A stretch of DNA of 64,000 bases from DASVWZ01 sp963715675 (GCA_963715675.1 OY970265.1:4898001-4962000), one strand, 5' to 3'; positions 51,694 through 59,746 are shown, numbered from the stretch's first letter. Translations and numbers: made by a program. Notes: a model not told the origin generated them from the letters alone.

Positions 51694-52454
51694 AGCAGTT
51701 TCGGCGAGCCCGCAAAACAACAAATCTCTCCAACTCCGTGCGTCTTCAACTCGAGATGTATGCGCTTGCGGCGAGTGCGGCCGGAGTCGGAATGCTGGGT
51801 TTGACTCAGCCTGCCGAGGCCAAGATCGTATACACGCCCGCAGACAAGCACATTGAGCCTCACCATTTGTTTCGCTTGGATCTCAATCACGACGGGAAGG
51901 TTGATTTCACTCTTTCGAATTTCGCGAGTTGCGGCACCGACCAGTGCGATTACGGGCTTTTTCAGAAACCCGCTGGCATCGGCAACAGCGTCGTGGGCTT
52001 CATCTTTGATGGGCAACTGCTGCTTGCTTCGGCGTTGAATCGCGGTGCCCGCATCGGACCGGACGCTGGTTTTCACAAGGGGACAGCGGACCTGGTTGAA
52101 GCGGTGTACAGCGAGGGCGGGGAGAGCACGAATGTCTTAGGGGTTTGGCCCAATGTCAAAGACCGCTACCTGGGCCTGAAATTCCGGATTCATGGGGTAA
52201 CCCACTACGGATGGGCACGGTTGAGCGTTGCGGTCAGCAGAACGACCATCAAAGCCATCTTGACTGGCTACGCCTATGAAACCGTGCCCAACCGGCCCAT
52301 CCTTGCAGGCAAGACGAAACGAACGGATGTCATCCCGGTTCAGCCTGCCAGCCTCGGCCAGTTGGCGCAAGGGGCGTCGGGGATTTCGACCTGGCGCGGG
52401 ACAGAATCCGCAGCTGGCATGCCGTCGGAACACGCCGTGAAGGGGAAGTTATGA
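51690..52454 (+). CDS. Secreted paralogue 3 of the GYAYET family (Cys-pair type)
   Basis: A 254-residue protein starting in the stop codon of paralogue 2 (ATGA). The N-terminus is arginine/lysine rich (MKQFRRARKTTNLSNSV), then YALAASAAGVGMLGLTQPAE and A-K-I-V-Y. The loop is LDLNHDGKVDF and the cysteine pair SCGTDQC. Shared segments are FDGQLLLASALNRGARIGPD, WPNVKDRYLGLKFRIHGVTH, YGWARLSV and LTGYAYETVPNRPILAGKTK. The tail PASLGQLAQGASGISTWRG is followed by about 20 more residues. It is closest to paralogue 4, so the two probably arose by a recent duplication. Confidence 0.88.
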   Translation: MKQFRRARKTTNLSNSVRLQLEMYALAASAAGVGMLGLTQPAEAKIVYTPADKHIEPHHLFRLDLNHDGKVDFTLSNFASCGTDQCDYGLFQKPAGIGNSVVGFIFDGQLLLASALNRGARIGPDAGFHKGTADLVEAVYSEGGESTNVLGVWPNVKDRYLGLKFRIHGVTHYGWARLSVAVSRTTIKAILTGYAYETVPNRPILAGKTKRTDVIPVQPASLGQLAQGASGISTWRGTESAAGMPSEHAVKGKL

Positions 52455-53161
52455 AACATTCCCGGCGAGTCCGCAAGAAAACCAGGCTTTCCAAAGCTAT
52501 GCAGCTCCGACTGGAGATGTATGCGCTTGCGGCGACTGCATCTGGAGTTGGAATGCTGGCCTTGGCCCAGCCGGCCGAGGCTAAGATCGTTTACAAGTCC
52601 GTACACAAGAAAATTGCGCCCAATCAGGCGGTTCCGCTCGACCTGAACCTCGACGGCAAGGTTGATTTCACCCTGTCCAATGTGGTCAGTTGCCAAACTG
52701 ACATTTGCTCCTACGATCTCCTTCAGAAACCCGCATCCGGCAACAGCGCGGTGGGCTACGTCTTTGATGGGCAACTGCTGCTTGCCTCGGCCCTGAAGAG
52801 CGGCTCAGTCGTCGGACCGGGTGGGGCCTTTCAGAAGGGGACGGGAGGATTGGTTGAGATCATTTTCAGTTTCGGCGGCCGGAGTACGAATGTTTTCGGA
52901 CCTTGGCCCAATGTCAAGAAGCGCTACCTGGGCCTGCAATTTCAGATTAAGGGTAAGACCCACTATGGTTGGGCACGGCTGAACGTTGCCGTCAGCAAAA
53001 CCAGCATTGCCGGCACGTTGACCGGCTACGCCTACGAAACCACCGCCAACAAACCTATCATCGCGGGCAAGATCAAGGGGCCGAATGTCGTATATGCCGC
53101 CCCCAGTCTTGGAGCATTGGCAGCGGGAGCACCAGCACTGCATACCTGGAGGCAACAATGA
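52451..53161 (+). CDS. Secreted paralogue 4 of the GYAYET family (Cys-pair type)
   Basis: A 236-residue protein starting in the stop codon of paralogue 3 (ATGA). N-terminus MKHSRRVRKKTRLSKAM, then YALAATASGVGMLALAQPAE and A-K-I-V-Y. The loop is LDLNLDGKVDF and the cysteine pair SCQTDIC. It shares FDGQLLLASALKSGSVVGPG, WPNVKKRYLGLQFQIKGKTH, YGWARLNV and LTGYAYETTANKPIIAGKIK. The tail APSLGALAAGAPALHTWRQQ ends the protein. The high similarity to paralogue 3 up to the middle of both proteins supports tandem duplication. Confidence 0.88.
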   Translation: MKHSRRVRKKTRLSKAMQLRLEMYALAATASGVGMLALAQPAEAKIVYKSVHKKIAPNQAVPLDLNLDGKVDFTLSNVVSCQTDICSYDLLQKPASGNSAVGYVFDGQLLLASALKSGSVVGPGGAFQKGTGGLVEIIFSFGGRSTNVFGPWPNVKKRYLGLQFQIKGKTHYGWARLNVAVSKTSIAGTLTGYAYETTANKPIIAGKIKGPNVVYAAPSLGALAAGAPALHTWRQQ

Positions 53162-53865
53162 AAGGTCAAGCAAAGAACGTGTCCCATCCCCTGGAACATC
53201 AACTGAAAATGTACGCTCTGGCAGCGACCGGAGCCGGAGTTGGCCTCCTGGCGTTAGGGCAGACTGCCGCGGCGCGGATCGTGTACACGCGGACGCATAA
53301 GAGCATCACACCGAATCACACGATTCCTCTCGATCTGAACCGTGATGGAGTTACTGATTTCCGTCTTAAGGATGTCCACTACACCACCTCCCAGTATGGG
53401 TTCAGTCACATTGGTGTGCTGTCGCTGATCCCTGCTCATGAAGTTAATAAGGCGGAGGGATATTCGAAGTACGGGCGGAATTACGGCTCCGCGCTGCAAG
53501 CTGGCGTCGCGATCGGACCCAAGGGACCTTTTCAGGCCGGGCCAAGGTTGATGGCCAGGGTGTTCAGCGACACGGGTGCTCATCGCGATGTTAGTTCGTG
53601 CAGCGGTCCGTGGTCCAAAGCCAAGAATCGCTATCTGGGTTTGAAGTTCCTCATTCGGGGAAAGGTCCATTTCGGATGGGCACGCTTGAATGTCAGCTGT
53701 CCGGGGACAAACGTTGACGCGACCCTGACCGGATATGCATACGAAACCATCCCCGCCAAATCCATCATCACCGGCAAGACCAAAGGGCCAGATGTCACCA
53801 CGCAACCGGCGTCGCTTGGTCACCTGGCGCGAGGCGCTTCGGCCATTCCGGCGTGGCGCAAGTGA
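53158..53865 (+). CDS. Secreted paralogue 5 of the GYAYET family
   Basis: A 235-residue protein starting in the stop codon of paralogue 4 (ATGA). Export-like segment YALAATGAGVGLLALGQTAA with A-R-I-V-Y after it; loop LDLNRDGVTDF; no early cysteine pair, although single cysteines occur later (SSCSGPW, VSCPG). It has YGSALQAGVAIGPKGPF, KNRYLGLKFLIRGKVHFGWA (F in place of Y in HYGW) and LTGYAYETIPAKSIITGKTK. The tail PASLGHLARGASAIPAWRK ends exactly at the C-terminus. It is the last of the coupled chain; a phosphodiesterase-TPR gene follows 142 bases later. Confidence 0.88.
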   Translation: MKGQAKNVSHPLEHQLKMYALAATGAGVGLLALGQTAAARIVYTRTHKSITPNHTIPLDLNRDGVTDFRLKDVHYTTSQYGFSHIGVLSLIPAHEVNKAEGYSKYGRNYGSALQAGVAIGPKGPFQAGPRLMARVFSDTGAHRDVSSCSGPWSKAKNRYLGLKFLIRGKVHFGWARLNVSCPGTNVDATLTGYAYETIPAKSIITGKTKGPDVTTQPASLGHLARGASAIPAWRK

Positions 53866-54007
53866 GCCATCCGAACGGCCCAGAGCCAACCCGGCCAGCA
53901 TTCCGCGTCTGATCTGTAGTAGACTATGAAACCGCTAGAGTAGCCCAGCAAGTTACCTCCCGACTTGCCCGGCGATTCACGGGAGCCTCCTGTCTCGGGA
54001 ATTCCAC

Positions 54008-56323
54008 ATGACTGAACCGCTTGCCAAGAAAGTGCTGCTGATCGGCTGGGACGCTGCCGATTGGAAGATCATCAATCCGCTGCTCGATCAGGGCCTGATG
54101 CCGACCCTGGAAGACTTTGTCGACCACGGGGTAATGGGAAACCTGGCCACCCTGCGCCCCGTGCTTTCGCCCATGCTGTGGAACTCGATTGCCACCGGCA
54201 AGCGTCCGGATAAACACGGGATTCTCGGCTTCATGGAACCGGATCCCCAGACAGGCGGCGTGCGTCCGACCACCAGCACCTCGCGCAAAGTAAAAGCCAT
54301 TTGGAATATTTTGACCCAGCGCGGCTACAAAGCCCACGTGCTCGGCTGGTTTGCCGGACATCCGGCGGAGCCGATCAACGGGATCTCGGTTTCCGACCTT
54401 TATCCCTATGCGACCGGGCCTCTGGACAAGGAATGGCCGCTGCCGCCGGGCGCGGTTCATCCCGAGAGCATGCGCGAAACCATGGCCGGGCTGCGCATGC
54501 ATCCTGCGGAAGTGAGCGAAGCGGCGATTCTTCCCTGGATTCCCCGCGCTGCCGAGATCGACCAGGAGAAAGACAAGGGGTTGCAGTCGTTCGCCAAGAT
54601 TCTGTCGGAGAACTGTTCCATACACAATGCCGCGACCTGGGTTCTGCAGAATGAGCCATGGGACTTTCTGGGCGTGTATTACAACGGCATCGATCACTTT
54701 TGCCACGGCTTCATGCACTTTCATCCGCCGCGAATGGAGGGCATTCCCGAAGACAAGTATGAGATCTACAAAGATGTGGTGAACGGCGGCTACCGCTTTC
54801 ACGACATGATGCTGGAAACCCTGCTGGAACTGGCCGGCCCGGAAGCCACGGTGATTCTGGTATCGGACCATGGATTTCACTCGGATCATTTGCGGCCGCG
54901 TGGGATTCCCAACGAGCCGGCCGGGCCGGCAGTGCAGCACAGAAACTTCGGCGTGGTGTGCATGAAGGGTGCGCACATCAAGCAGGACGAGCGCATCTAC
55001 GGCGCCACCCTGCTGGATATCACGCCGACGATCCTCACGCTATATGGATTGCCGGTGGGTGAAGACATGGATGGACGCGTCCTGGTGCAGGCTTTCGAGG
55101 AGCCTCCGCCAATCACCCGCATTCCCAGCTGGGAGAACGAAGCGGGCGAATGCGGCATGCATCCAGCAGATATGCGCATGGATCCGGCCGCCGCACAGGC
55201 GGTGCTGCAACAGTTCGTGGCGCTCGGCTATATTCAGCCTCCCAGCGAAGACCAGGGCAAAGCAGTCGAAGTCGCGGTGCGGGAGCAGCAGTATAACCTG
55301 GCGCGCGTCTATCTGGACTCGCGGCGCTATCACGAAGCGTTGCCGATCTTCGAGCAGCTGAAGGAGAAGTGGCCGGATGAGGTGCGCTTTGCCCAGCATC
55401 TGGCGCAGTGCTATCTGGCCATAGGCCGTCGCGCCGACGCCAAGAAGCTGCTGGAATGGCTGCTGACCTACGAGCCTCCCAAACGTCAGCCGAAACCTGT
55501 GGAGGGCGAGCAGGCGGCCGAAGGAGCTGCGGAAGCGCAGGCAGCAGATGGACAACCGGTTACGAAACAGGCCGCGGAGTTGCAGCCGGCCAATGGACAG
55601 CCCGCAACCGCACAGCAGCCAACCAACGGTCGACCCACACAGGCGCAAAAGGTGGCGGCACAGATCCTCGAGAATCCGCAGCCTGCCGAGCCTTTGCCGC
55701 CGGTGGATCTTCACGCGCCCGCACCGACTGCCGCTGAGGCTGCCGGACAGGATTCTGCGGAAGCTGAGAACAAAGAACCCCGGCCGCGTCCATGGGCGGA
55801 TTTGCTGATGGGCATCATCCAGTTTGAAGAAGGAGACATGGATTCTGCGCTCACCTGGCTGTTGAAGGCTGAGCAGGCGGATCCGCGTCTGCCGGACCTG
55901 CACCTGCGCATTGGCGAAACCTATCTCCGGCTGAAGCGGACCAATGATGCGGAGCGAGCGTTTCAGCGCGCGCTTGAAATCGACGGCGACAGCCCGGAAG
56001 CGCATTTGGGATTGGCGATGGCGCTGCTCCGGCAGCGGCGCAACGAAGAAGCTGCGGAGCAGGCACTGCTGGCAGTCGGCTTGCAACATTTTTTGCCGAT
56101 GGGGCATTTCTATCTGGGGGTGGCCCTGGCTCGGCTGGGGCATCGGGAGCGATCGGCGCTGGCGTTTGAAACCGCGCTCAGCATGTTGCCCGGACTGATG
56201 GCGGCGCATCGCTGGCTGGCCACGTTGTATACCCAACCCGGTGGCGATCCGGAGAAAGCGGCCCGGCATCGCGGCATCTTCCTGCAGATGCGGAAGCAGC
56301 GGCAGGTGACCGCGCAGGCGTAA
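54008..56323 (+). CDS. Alkaline-phosphatase-superfamily phosphodiesterase with TPR repeats
   Basis: A 771-residue protein without a signal peptide. Residues 1-370 form a type I phosphodiesterase/nucleotide pyrophosphatase domain. KKVLLIGWDAADWKIINPLL carries the first metal aspartate, SPMLWNSIATGKRPDKHGIL the nucleophile region, YYNGIDHFCHGFMHFHPP and VSDHGFHSDHLRPRGIPNEP the second metal ligands, and LDITPTILTLYGLP the usual end. Residues about 420-480 and 590-770 are TPR-like (YNLARVYLDSRRYHEALPIF; HLRIGETYLRLKRTNDAERA). They are split by a 100-residue Ala/Gln/Pro-rich linker. The phosphodiester substrate is unknown; TPRs suggest a protein partner. Confidence 0.9.
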   Translation: MTEPLAKKVLLIGWDAADWKIINPLLDQGLMPTLEDFVDHGVMGNLATLRPVLSPMLWNSIATGKRPDKHGILGFMEPDPQTGGVRPTTSTSRKVKAIWNILTQRGYKAHVLGWFAGHPAEPINGISVSDLYPYATGPLDKEWPLPPGAVHPESMRETMAGLRMHPAEVSEAAILPWIPRAAEIDQEKDKGLQSFAKILSENCSIHNAATWVLQNEPWDFLGVYYNGIDHFCHGFMHFHPPRMEGIPEDKYEIYKDVVNGGYRFHDMMLETLLELAGPEATVILVSDHGFHSDHLRPRGIPNEPAGPAVQHRNFGVVCMKGAHIKQDERIYGATLLDITPTILTLYGLPVGEDMDGRVLVQAFEEPPPITRIPSWENEAGECGMHPADMRMDPAAAQAVLQQFVALGYIQPPSEDQGKAVEVAVREQQYNLARVYLDSRRYHEALPIFEQLKEKWPDEVRFAQHLAQCYLAIGRRADAKKLLEWLLTYEPPKRQPKPVEGEQAAEGAAEAQAADGQPVTKQAAELQPANGQPATAQQPTNGRPTQAQKVAAQILENPQPAEPLPPVDLHAPAPTAAEAAGQDSAEAENKEPRPRPWADLLMGIIQFEEGDMDSALTWLLKAEQADPRLPDLHLRIGETYLRLKRTNDAERAFQRALEIDGDSPEAHLGLAMALLRQRRNEEAAEQALLAVGLQHFLPMGHFYLGVALARLGHRERSALAFETALSMLPGLMAAHRWLATLYTQPGGDPEKAARHRGIFLQMRKQRQVTAQA

Positions 56324-56417
56324 GCTGTCTCGCAGACGGCGGCGATCGGGAATCCCAAGGCTTGCACTGAACGGCCGGGGACCACCGGCCTTCAACGGCG
56401 CGCGAATAGGAGACATT

Positions 56418-57107
56418 ATGAAAAGGGCAATAGGCACAATGGCCCTGTCCACGATTCTGGTCGCAACTGGACTGGCTCAGAAGAATATCAATCTTCCCTT
56501 CTGTCAGCCAAAGAACTGCCTTTACTATGCCGGGGACTTTGATGCACAAGGTTCCTCCGCCAATGCGCTTTACAATACTGACAACGCAGGATCGGGGAAA
56601 GGCCAGGTATGGGTGGCGGTGAAACCGGCGCACGATGCGATTGTCACCGGTGCGACGTTCAATGAGTGTCCGAGCACCGGCACGAATGGGGTGGGTGTAA
56701 ACCCCATTCCGTTTGTGGTGAAGACCGGAATCAAGCCGGGTTACGGCGGGAAGACAGTTTGTAGCACGAGCGGCAATGCCACTTTTCGCTATTACCTTTC
56801 CAGCGACATCTGCAATCAAGCCAGCTACACCATCGCCAAGCTTTCCAAGGCTTGCCGGTTGAGCAAGGGAAAGATGTACTATGTAAACCTCTTGCCAACC
56901 TATAACGGTAACGACAACTATGCATTTCTCGCAGACGTGGAAGACAAACCTGCTCGAAATCACTACGGATGGAGAAATGTGATCGACAACTCCTATTTCG
57001 ATGGCCTGGGAGATGTGTATGTTCCGACCTGGGGCGCTGACGGTCCTTGCGGGGGCGCAGGTTGCGATGCATTCTCCATCGCATTGACCGGAACTCAGAA
57101 AAGATAA
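56418..57107 (+). CDS. Secreted cysteine-containing hypothetical protein
   Basis: A 229-residue protein with a signal peptide (GTMALSTILVATGLAQ) and AGGAGA before the ATG. Mature sequence: NLPFCQPKNCLYYAGDFDAQ, QVWVAVKPAHDAIVTGATFN, then YYLSSDICNQASYTIAKLSK and NHYGWRNVIDNSYFDGLGDV. Eight cysteines are present in the mature part, enough for disulfides (FCQPKNC; PCGGAGC). It has a beta-sandwich-like pattern. The phrase NHYGWRN loosely recalls HYGWARL of the neighbouring family but the rest does not match. The function is unknown. Confidence 0.82.
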   Translation: MKRAIGTMALSTILVATGLAQKNINLPFCQPKNCLYYAGDFDAQGSSANALYNTDNAGSGKGQVWVAVKPAHDAIVTGATFNECPSTGTNGVGVNPIPFVVKTGIKPGYGGKTVCSTSGNATFRYYLSSDICNQASYTIAKLSKACRLSKGKMYYVNLLPTYNGNDNYAFLADVEDKPARNHYGWRNVIDNSYFDGLGDVYVPTWGADGPCGGAGCDAFSIALTGTQKR

Positions 57108-57240
57108 GCCGATGGCCCAGGTTCGCGTCCGTCCTGGGGACGCCAACCTGGGTTCAGAAAGACTCTCGCTGGGCCACCGGCCTGCCCCATCCCACTGCTC
57201 CGCATAGAGCGCGAGAAACGGGGCACGGGGCTTGGTCCCG

Positions 57241-57266
57241 CACGGGCGAGGACGCCCGCGCCTACA
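57241..57266 (-). repeat. Palindromic intergenic repeat, family B
   Basis: CACGGGCGAGGACGCCCGCG plus CCTACA; the CGGGCG-AGGA-CGCCCG core can form a hairpin. Near-identical copies lie at 47779 and 59682. Confidence 0.8.
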
Positions 57267-57398
57267 TCGACCACACGCCATTGTTACTGGGTTCACGGAG
57301 ACGAAAGCCATGGAACCGTCTGCCGTGAACGCGACATTGTGGAGAACTGCGGAAATTGGGATGGTTCTCGCCGGCTGCCCATCTCCCTCAAAAAACAA

Positions 57399-57420
57399 GA
57401 GCCCCCGTTTCCGGGGGCTC
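57399..57420 (-). terminator. Intrinsic terminator of the small secreted protein gene
   Basis: A perfect 9-bp stem, GAGCCCCCG (57399-57407) and CGGGGGCTC (57412-57420), has a 4-base loop. On the minus strand it is followed by TTGTTTTTTG, a proper U-run. Confidence 0.9.
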
Positions 57421-57437
57421 CGGCTGGCTGGCTCTGG

Positions 57438-57863
57438 TTACCGCTTGGAATTGTTGTGCTTGTCCTTGTAAATCTGCTTGGACAGGTGGTTCTGCTGCTG
57501 ATTGATCTGCTTCTTTTCGGCCGGGGTCAGCTTGCCGCCGTTGGCTTGGCGGTCCTGGCGAATCTCCTTGTTGAGGGCCGATTCTTTGTTTTCCAGGTGG
57601 GAAGCCTCACCTGCAGTCAGTTGGCCGCTCTGGATGCCTTGACCAATGCGTTCCTGCTGATGGTTCACCCGCTGGCTCACTTCGGGTTTGGGAGTCGGGT
57701 TCTGCCCAGTGGGCTGTCCCGTGGGGCCCGGTTGGGTTACCGCAGGCGCAGTGGTTGGTGGGGTAGCAGTCTGAGTCGCGGCGCCAGAATTCTGTGCCGT
57801 AGCGGGCAGTAGGAATGCTGCCAGGGATGCGCTCAGGAGGGCAACTTTGATTCGGTTCGTCAT
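57438..57863 (-). CDS. Small secreted Gln/Asn/Lys-rich protein
   Basis: A 141-residue protein from an ATG at 57863 (AGGAGA upstream; a TTG three codons earlier is in frame). A signal peptide (ALLSASLAAFLLPATA-Q) is followed by a Pro/Thr/Gln linker. The helical domain has two similar halves: RIGQGIQSGQLTAGEASHLE with NKESALNKEI, and RQANGGKLTPAEKKQINQQQ with NHLSKQIYKDKHN. The G.LT..E....(L/I)..... pattern repeats about 30 residues apart. I recall similar small exported proteins in several phyla but know no function. A strong terminator follows. Confidence 0.8.
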   Translation of the reverse strand: MTNRIKVALLSASLAAFLLPATAQNSGAATQTATPPTTAPAVTQPGPTGQPTGQNPTPKPEVSQRVNHQQERIGQGIQSGQLTAGEASHLENKESALNKEIRQDRQANGGKLTPAEKKQINQQQNHLSKQIYKDKHNNSKR

Positions 57864-58240
57864 GGTTAGCAATCTCTCCTTGGTGATTAATCTCTCGTGC
57901 CTTCACGACTTCAGTCGTTCCGGCTGCTGGGGGTTAGAACCCAGCCTTACGCAGATAGTTGCGGAGCCGCGGTGCACTCCCAAGAAAACATGCGCCATCG
58001 CCTTTGTTTTCTGTGTATTGCCATCATATTTTCCGGCATCATCCCAGCGCAACTGGCGGGTCCGCCGGAGACCACTGACCCAGCAATCAAGCGTCGATGC
58101 CGGGCAGTCATGAAATAGTTTGCATCTTGACGGACTACGCTGGCCGCAGGATAATCGCACCACCCGCACGACTTCGTTCACCCCGATCTCCCTTATTCGT
58201 GGGCAAGAAAGAGTCCGGTGATTCGCAAGGAGGAATCCGC
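57864..58240. other. Divergent intergenic region before paralogue 6
   Basis: About 380 bases between divergent genes. No gene is supported; a 73-codon plus-strand frame here has no ribosome site or family resemblance. CAAGGAGGAATCCGC before 58241 is the ribosome site of paralogue 6. Confidence 0.45.
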
Positions 58241-59092
58241 ATGGTGCGGCAGGAACCACGGAGCAGAGCCCGAGTCCGGGAACGGGCAGCAGCGCGCCTG
58301 ACGACGGAACTGGACAAGAATCTACGAGCGTACAGCGGCGCCGCGAACGCCGCCCGAGTGGGAACGGCGGACCGAGATCGACGCCACTATGGGGCTGCGG
58401 TTACTGCGGCGGGGCTGGGGATGGCGGTTCTGGCATTTCCTGCAGAGGCCAAGATCGTGTACAAGGCCGCCAACGTGAAGATTACCAGCGTCCTTCATCT
58501 CGACGTGAACGGCGATGGAGTCAACGATTTCACTTTATATTTCTTTGGGTCGGTGCACTTGACCAGCGCCACGGGCTCCTTCTTGAGTGTGGTTCCGTCT
58601 AACTTCAGCCACAATGGGATCATTGGAAAACTGGCTGGGAGTTCATACGCTGCTTCTGCACTGCGCGCGGGAGTTCCGATCGGCGACAAGAATAACTTCC
58701 GTGGTTTTGCCATGGCGCAACGATGGCGTCACTCCGGCAAAGGGACCTCGACGTTCCGCGATCCGTGGGCGAACCACGGCAAGGGTGTCACCAATCGGTT
58801 CCTGGGACTGAAATTCGAAATCAAGAAAACAAATCACTACGGCTGGGCGCGGCTCAGCGTCCGTCCTAGAAGCGCCGTCGCAACCCTGACCGGCTACGCC
58901 TATGAAACAGTCCCCAACCGACCGATCACTACAGGTGAGATGAAAGGCGGCGGGGAGATGAAGGGATCCCAGTCACCGAGCCTCCGGGCTCTCAAGGCGC
59001 GTTCTCACGAACCAGCGGGCTTGGGCGTGCTGGCGCAAGGGGCGGCCGGGTTGGCGGTCCGACGGCGGAAGGAAGAAGCCGCCGCGCACTGA
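58241..59092 (+). CDS. Secreted paralogue 6 of the GYAYET family (detached copy)
   Basis: A 283-residue member of the same family as the five chained genes, about 4.4 kb away. AAGGAGGA precedes the ATG at 58241. It has a longer basic N-region (about 75 residues) before AAVTAAGLGMAVLAFPAEAK and I-V-Y-K. The loop LDVNGDGVNDF is a perfect D-x-N-x-D-G-x-x-D. Shared segments are YAASALRAGVPIGDKNNF, DPWANHGKGVTNRFLGLKFE, NHYGWARLSV and LTGYAYETVPNRPITTGEMK. The tail is the most PEP-CTERM-like of all: EPAGLGVLAQGAAGLAVRRR, ending in basic residues. The function is unknown. Confidence 0.87.
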   Translation: MVRQEPRSRARVRERAAARLTTELDKNLRAYSGAANAARVGTADRDRRHYGAAVTAAGLGMAVLAFPAEAKIVYKAANVKITSVLHLDVNGDGVNDFTLYFFGSVHLTSATGSFLSVVPSNFSHNGIIGKLAGSSYAASALRAGVPIGDKNNFRGFAMAQRWRHSGKGTSTFRDPWANHGKGVTNRFLGLKFEIKKTNHYGWARLSVRPRSAVATLTGYAYETVPNRPITTGEMKGGGEMKGSQSPSLRALKARSHEPAGLGVLAQGAAGLAVRRRKEEAAAH

Positions 59093-59112
59093 ACTATGTC
59101 AGGAGCTCAGCC

Positions 59113-59676
59113 ATGATTACCATCGTCTCCGGCCTGCCCCGCTCCGGCACTTCGCTCATGATGCAGATGCTGGCTGCCGGAGGTCTGCCCATTCTCAGTG
59201 ACGGGGAACGAAAGCCGGACGAGGACAATCCCCGCGGATATTACGAGTGGGAACGGATCAAGCAGTTGCCACGGGAGCCTGCTTGTATTGCCGAAGCGGA
59301 GGGCAAGGTGGTGAAGGTGATCTCCCAACTACTGTTCGCGCTGCCGCGCGGGCGAGAGTATCAGATTATCTTCATGGAGCGCCCTCTGGCGGAAGTCGTG
59401 GCTTCGCAGGCGGAAATGATCCAGCGCCGCGGAACTACGGGTGCGGCTCTTCCACCGGGTGCCCTGCAGGCGGGATTGCAGGCCCATCTGAATCAGGTGC
59501 AAGCTTGGCTGAAGGCGTCTCCGCACATTCCGGTTCAGCGGGTCGCATACCGCGAGTTGTTGAGCAACCCTTCCGGCACGTCAGAGGCGTTGGCCAGTTT
59601 TCTTCAAAGTCCCCTCGACACCGCGGCGATGGCCCGGCAAGTGGATAATGCGCTGTACCGGCACCGTTCCCCGTGA
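59113..59676 (+). CDS. Sulfotransferase-like P-loop protein
   Basis: A 187-residue cytoplasmic protein. The N-terminal MITIVSGLPRSGTSLMMQML is the PAPS-binding P-loop of the sulfotransferase superfamily. Further on are YYEWERIKQLP, the EYQIIFMERPLAEVVASQAE segment matching the 3'-phosphate-binding region (R-P-x-x-x-V-x-S), and a C-terminal LASFLQSPLDTAAMARQVDN. At 187 residues it is shorter than catalytic sulfotransferases (about 250-300), so activity is uncertain. CAGGAG precedes the ATG, 20 bases after paralogue 6, suggesting co-transcription. Confidence 0.8.
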   Translation: MITIVSGLPRSGTSLMMQMLAAGGLPILSDGERKPDEDNPRGYYEWERIKQLPREPACIAEAEGKVVKVISQLLFALPRGREYQIIFMERPLAEVVASQAEMIQRRGTTGAALPPGALQAGLQAHLNQVQAWLKASPHIPVQRVAYRELLSNPSGTSEALASFLQSPLDTAAMARQVDNALYRHRSP

Positions 59677-59681
59677 AAAAG

Positions 59682-59707
59682 CACGGGCGAGGACGCCCGC
59701 GCCTCCA
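59682..59707 (-). repeat. Palindromic intergenic repeat, family B
   Basis: CACGGGCGAGGACGCCCGCG followed by CCTCCA differs from the copy at 57241 at one base. It lies between the sulfotransferase-like and HAD phosphatase genes. Confidence 0.8.
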
Positions 59708-59746
59708 TCGACAAGGCGACCCCGGCGCTATTTGCTATGGTAGAGT

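Larger units (their letters stand above)
57108..57437. other. Intergenic region with repeats and a terminator
   Basis: Contains a TGGGCCACCGG...CCCCAT palindrome-like piece (57172-57220), a family B element at 57241-57266 and the terminator at 57399. No gene is supported. Confidence 0.55.

Noticed and set aside
55040..56452. 470-codon minus-strand frame
   Set aside because: Antisense to the phosphodiesterase-TPR gene; biased Leu/Arg/Gln composition.
57897..58118. 73-codon plus-strand frame before paralogue 6
   Set aside because: No ribosome site, no domain, and composition like the surrounding non-coding DNA.
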